From contig KN880448.1 of the NCBI GenBank assembly GCA_000934385.1, positions 62,001-126,000 of the forward strand: a stretch of 64,000 bases of DNA, read 5' to 3'. The DNA is from Cylindrobasidium torrendii FP15055 ss-10. Taxonomy: Eukaryota > Basidiomycota > Agaricomycetes > Agaricales > Physalacriaceae. The notes beneath the pieces are model-generated. The model saw only the letters and a program-made list of their open reading frames with translations. It did not search any database and was not told the origin of the DNA. Shown here piece by piece: positions 9,501-20,913 of the stretch (position 1 is its first letter; every line of letters begins with the position of its first letter). The position numbers and the translations under genes were made by a program.

Positions 9501-12500
9501 TTCTTATGCTGGTGCTGCGGAGGAGTCTTATGCTGGTGGGCTGGGTGAGGAGGCGACGGACGAAGGGCAAGGACATGACGTGGGGCAGGAGAAAGAAGAA
9601 GAGCAAGAAGAGCTGCGGGGAGAAGAGCAAGAAGACAGGCCGAGGAGAGGGTTTTCGGGGCCTAGGCGGGGGGTTGAGCCTGCGACGGACGCAGCGAAGG
9701 GGGAGGAAGAAGTGGCAGCGCCTGTTCCTCCGCCGAGGAGGAAGGAGACTTTACCGGCAGCGCCAGAGCAAGAGCCTCTGGAAGAGACGACTGCAGCGGA
9801 GCCAGCGCCAGCTTCCGCACCAAGGCCAGCTGCGTTCGAGGCAGAAGAAGCACCACCGCCGCCTCCGCCGAGAAGAAAGGATTCAGCACCTCTTTCAGAT
9901 ACGCCAGCGCCTCCGCCTTCGTCGTTCACACCGCCTTCTGATGCGCCGCCTTCGTCCTTCACATCATCATCGGACGTTGCGCCCAGACGCAGCGAAAGCC
10001 GATCGAGGAGTAGTGTGGATGTGCAGAAGCGAAACAGTAAGCGAGCGAGCATGCAGATGCCGCCTCCGCCTGCGCCGAGGGGTGCGTTGCCTGCTCCGCC
10101 TGCTGCTGCTTCGCCTACTCCGCCAGCTACGGCGAGCCAGGCGCCTACGGCAGCGCAGACGAATGCTGCGGGGGCGCCTGCCAAAGATATTGGGGATGAG
10201 AGGGAGAGGGAGAAGAAGAGGGGTGGCGAAGAGAAAGAGGAAGAAGAGAAGAGAGCGGAGATTCTTGGTGAGGAGGAGGGTGGTGCGTGTTTTTTCTTCT
10301 TGTTTCTTTTCTTGTTTTTTTTTTCGTGCTTTTCTTTTCTCGCTTGTTTCTTTCTTTTCCCTCTTCTTTCTTCCTTTCGTTTTGCGTGTGTATTTGCGTC
10401 GTGGTTTTGTGCTTCTTTTGCGTCTTCGTTTCTTGTGCCTCCTCCTTTGCCTCCCCTTTGCTTACTCTCTTCCATCTCTTGCCTACTCTTTTCTCCTTCT
10501 TCGCCTCTTGGGACAACACTGACGATCCCTCTTTCTACCAGACCCGATCGACCCAGAGGTGTACCACCGTGTGAGGGCGAGTATTGATCATACGCCAAGT
10601 CCTGGTCCTGGTCCTGGTTCTGCTGCGAAAGAGGCTGCTCCTTCTGCGCCAGTGCCAACTTCGAGAGGTGAAGCTGTGGAGCAAGAGGCCGTAGAGGTCG
10701 AGCAAGAGGCAGAGGCTGCGAAGGTCGAGGACGAGGTAGGTCAAGAGGCTGGGGGTGGACGTAGAGATGAAGCTGCGACGCCTCTGCCTGCGTTCATTGC
10801 TGCAGACGAGCCCTCGTCTGTTCCCGACGCTCAACATGAGGAAGAGCCTGCCGACGAGTCAGGATCTATCTCGCTCGCAGAATCAGCCGCCGAGCCAGAA
10901 CCTATTTCTGCAGAAGAATCTCCCGCCGCTGAAGAAGAATCTCCCGTCGCTGAAGAACCCTCTGAGCTTTCCGCAGAAGAAAACACCAAACTCGACGAAG
11001 AAGAACATGCGAGGCAGGAAGAAGCAAAACGGAAAGAGGGGATAAGGGCGCGTATGGCGAAGTTGGGCGGTGTGGGGATGTTTGGTGGTATGGGTGGGAT
11101 GCCTATGGGTATGCCGAGTGGGTTGGGCGGGGCTATGCCTCCTCGTCCATCTGCGCGTGCGAGAGACGAAGAAGACCAAGAACACTTGCACGCCTCCGAA
11201 TCCGAATCTACAACACGCGAAGTGCAAGGTCGAGGACAGGAGCACCCCAACGCCGAACAAGCTACGCAGACAAAACAAGGCGAAGACCCTGCTGCATCCA
11301 GGGAGGCAGAACAAGCAGACGACGGAGAAGAAGACGCGGAAGAAGAACGCGCGAGGCGCGAACGTATTGCGGCGAGGCTGGGGAGGATGGGTGGGCAGAG
11401 GATTGGGTTTGGGGGGCCTATGCCTTCTGTGCCTGGGTCGATGGCTGGTGGGATGTCTGGCGCGATGCGTGGTGGATTTGGAACTCCAGGGCCATTTGGG
11501 GGCGGTGGGGTGCCGCCGCGTGCGACGCCTGCTAGGAAAGCTACGGTTGACGACGCTGGTGATGTGACGGGGAGGAGGAGTACTGAGGATGAAGAGGCTG
11601 CGCCGCCGCTTCCCCCTGCGAGGAAAACTACGGCTGCCGAAGGCGTTGCTGCTGGTGACCACACCGCGCGAACAAGCATCGAGGAGGCTGCGCCGCCGCT
11701 TCCGCCTGCGAGGAAAGCTACAGCCGGTGAGAGGAAGAGCGTAGAAGAAAAGAGGGAGAGCTTGAAGAAGAGGGAGAGTTTGAGTAGGAGGGTGTATACG
11801 GCTCCGCCTGTTCCCATTCCGGGGAGGAAGGGGAGTGTTGACGCGGCGGTTGGGGCTGCGCGGAAGGCTAGTGCTGACGCAGGGAATGCTGCGGCTGGCA
11901 TAGGAAGGAAGAGCAGTGTTGGTGAAGATGTGCCTTCGCGTGGGAGTATTGAGAAGAGGGTGTATACGGCTCCACCTGTTCCTGGGTCTGTGTCTGGGAG
12001 GAAGGGGAGTGTTGGAGGTACGTTCTTTTTCTTCGTGGTTTTCGTCGTTGTTTTTTGAGCGTGTTTTCGAGTGTGTGCTGACTTCGTGTTCTAGATGTTC
12101 ATCCAGATGATGTGGAGGAACAAGGAGATGAAGCTGCGCCTCCGCCTCCTCCTGCGAGGACAACAAGACCGCCTGTCCCGATTCCTGTTGACGAGGAAGA
12201 GGCGCCTCCGCCTCCGCCTTCAAGGACACATAAGCATACTGCGCCTACTCACTACACGCAAGAGGAAGAGCAAGCTCCACCTGTTGAGGAAGAAGCGGAA
12301 GAAGATAATCAGGATGCACAGGAGGAAGAGCAAGCGCCTCCACCTCCACCTAGACCGAGGATTCCGCTGCCGCCGCCGAAGCCGATTCCGGTCCCGGTTG
12401 ATGCGACGAGTGATGGGTCTAGTCAGCAGTATGAGTACGAAGAGGGCGATCGCGAGCAGGACTACCAGTACCACGACGCTGAGGAAGCGTACGGCGCTGC

Positions 12501-13959
12501 AGAGTACGACGCGGAAGAAGAACAAGAAGCTCCTCCTCCACCTCCGCCGCCTCGTGTCCCGCGCCGTCAGGAGACGCTCGACAGCTTTCATACGGCGGAG
12601 GGATACGCGGGGAGGCCGAGCTGGGAGATGCCCGAGGTTGATTTTGGGGGAGGGGTTGATACGGCGTTCACCGGGAACGCCGCAGGATACGGTGGGCAGC
12701 GCGGAGGTGCAGGATTTGGTAGTAGTGCAGGACTTGGTACTGGAGGTGTCGGAGCAAGTGCGATGGAGCGTGAGGAGAGTGGGGAGGGGGAGTTTGGTGA
12801 GCGGCGTTCGCATGGTTCGAGAGCTCCTCAAGACAGTCGATCGCAGCAAGGAGGAGTTGGAGGTGGAAGTGCACAGTCACAGCAAGGCGCTACTGCAGGA
12901 CAAAGAGGGGAGAGGCAGGAGCAGAGAGAGGTCCTGGGAGCAGAAGCGCTCGTTGCGGTATGGGGCCGTGTGGGTGTGCAGGTGTGTGAGGTTGCGGCTG
13001 GGGTGTATGAGGGTGGACTCGGTACGTGCTCTTTTTTTTTGCTTGCTTAGATATACCTCGCATTTTTTTTTTTGCTTTGACCGTTTCGATTTGGTTTTTT
13101 TCGCTTTTTTTGCTTGCTTCTCAATTTCGTCTTTCGACTTTCGGGTTTTCTCTCATGCCCACGCCTGTTCGTTGACAGATCAACAAGCGGACCCGAAGCA
13201 AGGATGGGTCGAGGATGTGCTGGGTCGTGTTCCTGGCGCGGCGCCGTGGAGGGAGGGACAGGTTGTGTATGCGTGTGTGGATGATGGTGCGTTCATGCTT
13301 CCTACTCGATGCCGCTGCACAAACTCTCTATATCCTACACTACCCCTTTCTGTCCTCGCTGCCTCCTCCTCCTCCCTTCCTACTCTCCTCCATCGTCCTA
13401 CTCTCCTCCCTATATAACCTAACTAACACCCTCCCTCCACCTCATCCAACAGCATCCCGCCCCGCGATCTCCGGCAGCCTGGACGACGTGATGCCCGGCG
13501 ACGTCGTGCGCTTCGTGGGTGCGCGTTTCAAGGGGCATAAGGGTGGGCTTGGGTTGGGAGGGGCGTATGTGCAGGAGGTTGGGTTTGGTGTTGATGGAGG
13601 TGCGTTGGGTGTTTCTTCCTTTTCGTGGGCGGATGTGTGTGGATGCGTTCTTCGTATTATCTTCGGTGTCGCTTTCTTCGTGTTGTGGGCGATAGAGTGC
13701 TTGTGCGAGATGCTGACTGGTGTTTGTTTTTTTTTGCGCAGAGCTGCTTGGGATTGTGGGAGATGTGGATGGGAAGAAGAAGAAGTTGAGGGTGTATCAT
13801 GCTGCTTCGACCACCGCTACTACTACGAAATCCGCTACAAAGAAGGATTCAAAACATAAGGAAGGAGGAAGTAGTGGGGTAGTTTATGAGAGCTACAAAC
13901 CGGAAGACCTCAAAGCGGGGAGGGTGGAGGTAAGGAGGGTGCTTGAGGAGGGTGCGTGA
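6583..13959 (+). CDS. BBC1/AIM3-type actin-patch scaffold, 10 exons
   Basis: Exons: 6583-6745, 6924-7100, 7294-8688, 8758-9116, 9244-10282, 10542-12017, 12095-13021, 13179-13286, 13453-13599, 13742-13959. They total 6009 nt (2002 residues), with GT-AG borders throughout. The N terminus has a conserved IGSLRDRIAAFE segment and a repeated PRGKVSWKPP motif. The long middle is acidic and Pro-rich, with many PPPPRRK/PPLPPARK blocks suited to SH3 binding. Three dispersed copies of a basic-helix motif (RRAAIAARMARLGG, RKEGIRARMAKLGG, RRERIAARLGRMGG) are each followed by Gly/Met/Pro-rich sequence. The last ~250 residues (W-V-E-D-V-L-G-R-V-P, QVVYACVDD, VMPGDVVRF, VYESYKPEDL) match the papain-fold-like C-terminal domain shared by yeast Bbc1 and Aim3, which restrain actin assembly at endocytic patches. 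No SH3 domain is visible, unlike yeast Bbc1. A small extra intron inside exon 3 near 7780-7832 cannot be excluded. Confidence 0.82.
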
Positions 13960-14328
13960 GCGTCAGCGCGTCCGTGTCTGGTACTCTTAAATACGAGGAG
14001 AATGTGTGTAATATGGTAATGATAGCGATAGGGAACGAATGTATATTATATTGAGTTCTTTTCTTTATTTGTTGAAAGTGTTGGGAGTGTCGTTAGAAGT
14101 GTCGTTTCGTTCCAGCGAGAGCTCGAATGAGAAAGTGTCTGTCATAAGGATGGGACGGTGCGCGTAAGGATGGGAGGCCCGCATAAGCCTATGGAAGGGC
14201 GCATAAGCCTATGGGAGGGCGCATGGATGGGAGGGCGCGCGCACCCACATACAAATGCTTACTGACCCATATGCGCACTGGCAGGGTGGATTGAGATCCT
14301 GAATCAACAAAAGCGAGTTAACCGGCAT
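13960..14328. other. Intergenic with short repeats
   Basis: This is the 3' flank of the BBC1-type gene and 5' flank of the second tRNA-Leu. It contains the 20-bp duplication at 14181-14220 and further ggatgggagggc strings. No gene is seen. Confidence 0.6.
14181..14220. repeat. 20-bp tandem duplication
   Basis: gcataagcctatggaagggc is followed directly by a copy differing at one base. Related ggatgggagggc fragments flank it. Confidence 0.8.
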
Positions 14329-14408
14329 GGCAACTTGGCCGAGCGGTCTAAGGCGCCAGAATCAGGATCTGGTCCTCCGGGGCGTGAGTTCGAATCTCAC
14401 AGTTGTCA
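14329..14408 (+). tRNA. tRNA-Leu(CAG), intronless
   Basis: Eighty bases fold as a class II tRNA with the same arms as the copy at 5989-6076 and the same ATCAGGA anticodon loop (CAG). Every base of the mature molecule matches that copy; only the 8-nt intron is absent. The internal B box GTTCGAATC is intact. Confidence 0.95.
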
Positions 14409-14441
14409 CTACGGTGCTTTGCCAGCGCTCTTTCTCTCTTC

Positions 14442-14445
14442 TTTT
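14442..14445 (+). terminator. Pol III T-tract of the intronless tRNA-Leu
   Basis: This is the first TTTT after the tRNA 3' end. Further T4 runs follow at once (ttttattttattc), so termination should be efficient over this tract. Confidence 0.6.
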
Positions 14446-14850
14446 ATTTTATTCTATTTTATTCTTGGGGCGTCGAGAGTCAGGAGTCGGCAGTCGGCAG
14501 TGGGTTGTGACTCGGGAGTCGGGACTCAGTAATGAATTAAGTATGGAAAAAGAAATTTACACCGCAAAAGCTCTTACAAGAACCAATGGAATTGTGAATA
14601 GTAACATTGTCGACCGTCGCTGGAATGTGATGTACATACATAAGTAACACTCTCGTACACGGTGGACAATGCTCCGTCTAGTACAATATATATAATGCAC
14701 TAATGTCTACGCTACAACACGGAGGCAAACTTAATCGCTACGTACCTGATCTAAATTCCAAATCCGGTCAAAGTCGCTGCGACATCCTAATCCGGTCGTT
14801 CTCGATCAATCGTTCAGTGGCTGGTCACGAGATCGGAATCTGTATGTCGG

Positions 14851-14856
14851 TATAAA
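14851..14856 (+). promoter_or_regulatory. TATA box of the C2H2 zinc-finger gene
   Basis: TATAAA lies 158 bases before the start codon at 15009, a plausible distance for a fungal core promoter with a leader of about 100-130 nt. Confidence 0.5.
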
Positions 14857-15008
14857 TTGTGGAATACGGCCCACGGGGTGGGAGTCGCTTTCTTTCGTTA
14901 TACGACGACGATCGTTTGAGGTTTTTGCCACGACCACTACATCCCGCTACCGCTTCCAATCTCGACGCCTTCAAATTCAATACTACGACTCCCAGCACGT
15001 CGCCCGAA

Positions 15009-16119
15009 ATGCCTGTTGTGCGTGATTGGCTTGTTTAATCATCGACCGTGACAAAATTAACTTTTTTGTTTTGCAGAAGACGCTCACGTGCGGAGTGAAA
15101 GGATGCGGGAAGAAGTGGCCAAAGTCCCGGGCTAGCACGCTCAGCCGTCATCTCATGCAGCATATCCCGGATCATCTCTTGGAGGACTTGTACGTTCTTG
15201 TTCAGCGCTTTGTTCTCCGTGACAACACTTGATGCTGACCGTCCGCGCTAGTAAATTTCACTGCGTTTTCGAGGGATGCGATAATACGGGGATCCAGGAG
15301 AGTAATGTGAGGAATCATTGGATTGCGAAGCATACGTACGTCGTAGTACAATCCCACGCGTAGTACACTTGAGCCAATGATTGTAATTTGTGTAGCGGCA
15401 CCCCGCGTATCCTCCCCCCGGTGAAAGGAGAAAAAGGTGTACGGGATAGAGAGGTGTGTCCGGACCGTTTAGGCTAGCTTTATTCTGCTGACGTCGTGTG
15501 CTAGGTTAGGATCACTCTTGGACTGGAGACGAGGGATGAGGGGGATGATGAGACGACGACTACCATGCCTGCCGCCGCCGCCGTTAGTACCTCTGAAAAC
15601 GAATCCGCCACTTCCGCCGCCGCCGCCGACGTTCTTGCCTCCACCAGCGAAGATACCCCCGACTCCGCCTCCACGGATGTTACCACCACTGCTACCGCTG
15701 CCGTTAACGCTACTGCTCCTTCAAATTCATCTGCGGACACTTCCCTCCCTCTCCCTACTCTCGACGACGGCGACGCGCCAACGGACGACGCGCCAACGCC
15801 TACACCTAGTGCGCCCTCCGAAACCGTGACGGATGCGAGTTCGACTCCCACCCCTTCGACCCCCGCTGCCACTACTACCACCCCCGAGTCCGAGTCCGAG
15901 TCCGACGAGCCCACTGAATCCAACTTGTCCAAATCCAAGTCCAAAGTTGCTGATGCCAAAGAAGTCGGTGTCGAATATCCAAACCGCAAGAAGCGTGTGT
16001 TCGACTGTGTAGCTGTGAGTAGTCGTATTGCCCCGAGCGTTGTAAGCTCACAGTATTATGAACAGGAAGCGGAACCCTTTTGGATGCGCCGTAAGAAGCG
16101 TACTACCGACGCGGATTAG
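15009..16119 (+). CDS. Small protein with two C2H2 zinc fingers
   Basis: Exons: 15009-15017, 15077-15189, 15252-15335, 15396-15453, 15505-16014, 16066-16119, giving 275 residues; the first exon codes only MPV. Two degenerate fingers are visible: CGVKGC...HLMQH (C-x4-C, H-x3-H, about residues 8-30) and CVFEGC...HWIAKH (C-x4-C, H-x4-H, about 44-66). Each finger sits largely on its own exon. The rest is a low-complexity Ala/Ser/Thr/Pro/Glu region ending in basic patches (NRKKRV, WMRRKKR) that could act in nuclear import. It is probably a nucleic-acid-binding protein, but no target can be inferred. The last acceptor could instead be at 16053, adding four residues in frame. Confidence 0.75.
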
Positions 16120-18007
16120 TAGTTGGTTCATCGATGTTCACTGAGGGCTAGGGCGGGAGGATGAGGCGATGGTTAGTCAAGCAGAAAAAAAAAGGTATAT
16201 AGGCAAAGGGTGGATTGGATTCAATGCTATTTTGTATACCGTGTATGTATGTATGAGAGTTTTGTATGCCAATGTTACTACTGTTTACTATCTCCAATGC
16301 TACTTTTTACTCTCGCGAGAGCGTCTGGACTCTGGAGTGGCTGACTGCAGGCGAAAAAAAATCCTCTGAATCTCTTTCGTCTTTCTATCACGTAGAACCG
16401 TGCACGGAATCACAGATTGGACAGGGACAGAAAAACCAGTGCAGCTTTGTTAACTAGCACTATTTCTTCTCACTCGAGCATATATCTACTTTCTTATATA
16501 AACTATAAAATAGCTGTTTTCCTGGGACCTGGGTTTATCCCACGGACGCCGTAGCGAACCTCGCCGCTTGCACGTCCAAAGCGCGCCGGCGCCACTACGG
16601 TCCGACATCCGCCAGAACGTATATAAACCCTCCACAAGCGATCGAATCTCCCTCGGAGAACCTCCCCCGTCACACTGTACGCCCACACCTCCATTCCCCC
16701 CTCGCATATGCGTCCATCCATCATCAAGAATCCTAACCCGTCTTCAACTCGCAGGGCAGTACGCTGTGATCACTCACAGCTTTCCTGCGACAGGGGTGCA
16801 TCCCTGTTGCGGGCTCGAAGGTGTGCGCTAAACAGCGCGCGCTTTGTTTTTCATGTACGCTCTTAATTCGTTCCCAGATCATCTGATGCTCACATATCCT
16901 GCTTCCTTCCTTCCAGGGTGTCCCTGTAAGGGATGCCTGTCCACCTGCCCCGCCCGATGGCAGTCCCCGGCTAGATCGTCAAGATCTAGGATTCCTGGTA
17001 TAGCCAGGTCTCGTACCAGGGTTTTCTTCGCATTTGCCTTGCGCTCATGCGAGTGATGATGCCAGTGCTGACGGTTTCGGTACGTCTTTGCGTGTGTTCG
17101 AGGTCGTGAAGTGATTCCTAATGGTGTGGTTGGAATAGTTGTTTTGGCCCCGCTCGATGGCTAGCAACACCTACGGTTATCGGTTATAATGAGAAAATAT
17201 ATTCATGTGTGACTTCTGTGAACGTGTGAAATGAAGTGGTTGGTGTGAAGCTCGATGAGGCCTGTGAAGTGCAGACCACAGCCCATGAGAAGTCGCGTTA
17301 TGCCTATGTAAGTATACAACTTGTTCACGAGTCAGTAGAAAACAATATATTGCCAATGCGTTCGTATGACTTCTATCCCAGTGTGGACGCGACCATGCAT
17401 TGCGTCCAGTCAAGCCTGTTGAGAACGCCCCATGATTATAATAAGTCATATTGTTCGCGAGTGCAGCCTTCAGCCCAGATGCATCCACTGGGCTCGCACG
17501 ATGTCTATGAGGAGTATTCCCTAAGCGTGCTTGAGATCAATCCTAAATGACACTCACGATGACTTGCACAGCGGCATACTCTTGCGCTTACATCTTTCCA
17601 CCAACGTCCGAGAGACGAGTCGACCGGGGCATTTCAAAACGCGTGAACCTAATAAATACAGTTTGTGATAGGAGGCAAAGAGAATAGACATGATGGCAAT
17701 GAGGGAGTACCACAAAAGCATGTTTGTTACAATCAATGGTACAGGTCTACACGACACGAGCGCTAGTCGTGATAGAGTTCGTGTGTCAACTGAGAATCGA
17801 CGCGACTCTCCCTTCCAGAGGCCGACGAAATCACAGGCGGCTGAAGAGGATCCATCGCAGACCTTCTAAAGCATCTTTGAAGGTGGGTCGTGGTGGAAGC
17901 GAGGTAGCTGGCCGACGGTATACGGGAGGAGATGAAGCTGGAGCACGATGGGATTCTGCAGTTGTGTATCAGGAAAGTTCTCGATGCGCCAGCCCATAGT
18001 ATACAGA
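16120..18007. other. Intergenic, no supported gene
   Basis: About 1.9 kb without a recognisable domain. A TATATAAA at 16620-16627 precedes a small ATG frame at 16708, which I could not turn into a convincing gene (see rejected items). Confidence 0.5.
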
Positions 18008-18552
18008 CTAACTAGACGCAGATTGCTTCTGCTTTTCCGCTATCTTCCTCTCCAGCTCCTCGAGCGCATTGAGCATGGGGCTCTTAGCGGGTTTCTTTTC
18101 CTCCCCACGGATGGATTCAGGCCATTCGGTAGCTGGGACAGCCATGGTTGTAAGCTGATTGCGAAGAGCAGTGACCTTCTCTTTGTAGGCGTCCAAGGAT
18201 TCCTCGTAGAGATCGTATACGCATATGGCGCACCCGGACATACAACATTCTTGGTATACGGTTAGCTATGCTCGGATGCTGGGTCGGACAACGCACCATC
18301 CGACGCAGGTTCTGCTGGCTTCTCGGGTACTATCAGCCCTCTGAAAGTGTTTCCCTTCTTCGGCGCGGCTGCTTGCGTCTCTTGCTGGTGGATGGATTCA
18401 TCCCGTAGAGAGTCGATATTTGTCCGGAGGGCCTGTTTCTCTCTCAGTGCATTTTCCAAGCGCACATAGCGATCTGCGAGGTTCTGGCCACGGCCTATCG
18501 CGCGGGAACGTGTCGTATAAAGACGAACAAAATGTAGAGGGCCAGTGTTCAT
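18008..18552 (-). CDS. Mitochondrial oxidoreductase-like domain protein (OXLD1/PF09791 type)
   Basis: Two exons, 18297-18552 and 18008-18249, give 165 residues. Splicing the 47-nt intron (GTGCGT donor, GCTAAC branch sequence) creates ECCMSGCAICVYDLYEESL, the hallmark Cys-rich motif of the oxidoreductase-like N-terminal family, seen in human OXLD1. The start at 18552 gives an Arg-rich, acid-poor leader (FVRLYTTRSRAIGRG) suited to mitochondrial import. The frame is open further upstream to a TAG at 18658-18660 but has no other ATG, so a longer product would need an upstream exon. The molecular function of the family is poorly known. The C terminus is helical and Lys/Glu-rich. Confidence 0.75.
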
Positions 18553-19357
18553 GAAGACATCAAGGCCGGACGAAAGAGATGACGCAAGGAATGCAAAGCG
18601 TGGCGGCGGATCAATCGTGTCGGCCCGATATTTGATCGTACCGGCATCCTCCTTCAACTATGAGTAGCGTCCATCACGCCGCCTCCTTCATCGCATTCCG
18701 CCTGCTATATCATTACTTCGCATGGCTGTGCTCGTTCACTGCTGTTGGAAACTGTTCATCAAGCCCAGAGTTCACCTTCAAACTCTGGCGCGTCGGCTGG
18801 ACTAGTGCCTTTCTCAAGAATCAACAGTGCGACAAGCCCGGTGACTACGGTGCTGCAAACACTGCGGGGACTTCTCTTTCGCCGATGTGCAAGTCTGAGA
18901 TGGAGGCTCACCATGTCCGCTGATTTCGAGTTATCTAACATACATGACTTCGAAAGCCTGAGCATGCAAAGTTGCCGCCGAATTCCGACATACCCAAGGT
19001 CACCTCTTTCGCGAGGAAGTTCTAGATAACTGAGGCGTCGAGATTTCGAGCTGGATGAGGAAGTGTATCACGGTAAGCGAAGTGCATTCTTCGTCTCACC
19101 ATCACCCGTCAACGCCGGTTCAGCGCAAAGCTGACCTGAGCGCCTGCAAATCACATAGAACGCCGATTCCATTCCTCCTATGGCACTGCTACACTCGTCT
19201 GCCCGAGTCAAAGCCATACCATGTGTTTCCTCCTGAGATGTGTGAGTACATCTATAAAGGCAGAGGTGCTCGCGAGCCCCAGGCAACAGTCTTTCCCTAC
19301 ACATACACCACCATCATCATCCCTAGCCTCTCGCTCTATTGACTTAACCCTCTGCGA
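18553..19357. other. Divergent intergenic region
   Basis: The oxidoreductase-like gene and the DUF2235 gene diverge from here. A TATA box for the latter is listed separately. No gene of its own is seen. Confidence 0.55.
19253..19258 (+). promoter_or_regulatory. TATA box of the DUF2235 gene
   Basis: TATAAA lies 105 bases before the ATG at 19358 in otherwise GC-rich sequence. Confidence 0.5.
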
Positions 19358-20913
19358 ATGTCAGACACAGTAACCCAACCCCACCCCCGCGCGCTCGTTG
19401 TCTGCCTGGATGGCACTACAAACCAATTCGATGTCCATGTACGTTTTCGTCTCTACAGTGTAGTAGGGCATCGGTCTGATATTCCCATAGAATACCAACG
19501 TCGTCCGCTTCTTCTCCTTGCTCAAGAAAGATAACTTCGACGAACAGTTATGCTATTACCAACCTGGTATCGGGACGTTCCTCCAAGCAGGCGTCGTCGA
19601 GCCGTACTTGGAACTCGGTGCCAAGCTCCTCGACTCCGCGTTTGCATGGTACATCGATGGACATGTCCAGGACGCGTACCGGTTCCTCATGCAGAACTAC
19701 AGACAGGGCGACAAGATCTGTATCTTTGGTGCGTTATGCTGCCTTGACCGCAGTGTAGTGAGGCTGACGATCATGGTCCCAGGTTTCTCGAGAGGAGCGT
19801 ACACCGCTCGTGCACTCGCTGGGATGCTGCATAAGATTGGACTCTTACCCTCGGATAACCAGGAGCAAGTGGCGTTTGCGTACAAGCTTTACGCCAGGAC
19901 GGATCCCATTGGTGTTGAGTTGGCGAAGGGGTTCAAGAAGAGCTTCTGCACGGACGTATCTATCAACTTTGTCGGTCTTTGGTGCGCACACCCTGTTATT
20001 CCCTTGTCACTACAGCATCTAACTTGGACACCAGGGACACCGTAGCCAGCATCGGGCTGTTCTCGAACAGGACCCTCCCTGATACAGATACAAATGCCTC
20101 CATCAAAACCGTACGGCATGCCCTCGCGCTAGACGAGCGTCGATGCAGATTCAAGGCCAACAGTTTCTACGCGAAGCCACCGCCTGAGCAGCCGGAATCC
20201 TGGTGGAAGAAACTACTTGCGCCTCCCTTCTATTTCAGCCTAAACCCCTTCGACCTATTCGTTCCAGCACCGAACGCCGCAAGCGAGCTTCCAGAGGAGC
20301 ATGACAACGAGTTCGAAACGGATGTGAGAGAGGTTTGGTTTGTTGGCGCGCATGAAGGTCTGTCACACACCCTTCCTTCAATTGAGCAGGTTGCTTATAC
20401 TGCAGAACAGACGTCGGTGGAGGTGCTGACTGGAACCTCGACAAAACCGGACAGCTGCGCAACATCGCCCTGCGCTGGATGGTCAACGAAGTGCTCGACG
20501 CTGACACCGGTATCATCTTCAAGCCCGACTCCCTCGCCGAAATCGGTCTCGATATCAAGCTCGATGACTCTGGCATGCGTATACCCAATGGCAAGTCATC
20601 CCTGGGCGTTGTCGAGCCGGAATTGAGCGAAGAAGACAAGGAGGACGCCATCCGGCCCATCCACGACAGCCTGAACTTCGCCGCTACGCCCATCGCGCCG
20701 TTCTGGTGGATCCTGGAGCTCATCCCGATGTCGTTCAGGTACCAAGACAAGTACGGGAAGTGGCACTCAAAGTTTGCGCCGAACCTTGGGGAGGGAAGGC
20801 TTATTGTGGGGGATCAGCCGAAGTTCCATGAGTCTGTGAGGGAGAGGATGCGGATGCTAGGATACAAGCCTGCGGCGATTTGGGACCATCATGAAGAGTA
20901 TGTAGTTCAATAG
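19358..20913 (+). CDS. DUF2235 (Tle1-like) alpha/beta hydrolase
   Basis: Exons: 19358-19438, 19491-19728, 19783-19981, 20035-20357, 20411-20913, giving 447 residues. The start segment LVVCLDGTTNQF, the nucleophile elbow GFSRGAYTAR (GxSxGxxT/A, split by an intron after its first base), the DTVASIG strand and the AHEDVGGG motif occur in the order expected for PF09994, the phospholipase-like fold of bacterial Tle1 effectors. Ser, Asp and His of these motifs would form the triad. Fungal members are common in Agaricomycetes and their substrate is unknown; no signal peptide is seen, so the protein is probably cytosolic. The fourth donor is GTCTGT, which is unusual, but it alone restores AHEDVGGG. 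A GTATGT near 20896 could start another intron and replace the last residues. Confidence 0.85.

Larger units (their letters stand above)
14409..15008. other. Intergenic
   Basis: The stretch holds the Pol III terminator of the tRNA gene and the TATA box of the next gene, both listed separately. No further gene is supported. Confidence 0.55.

Noticed and set aside
9446..12229. Several long overlapping frames (plus and minus) inside exons 5-7 of the BBC1-type gene
   Set aside because: They arise from GC-rich, codon-periodic sequence; they do not connect through splice sites and show no domain.
16708..17056. Small gene candidate: TATATAAA at 16620, ATG at 16708, GTGTGC donor and TTCCAG acceptor, with a Cys-rich frame (CPCKGCLSTC)
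   Set aside because: The Cys-rich frame is out of phase with the ATG frame for every junction I tried, and no metallothionein pattern emerges.
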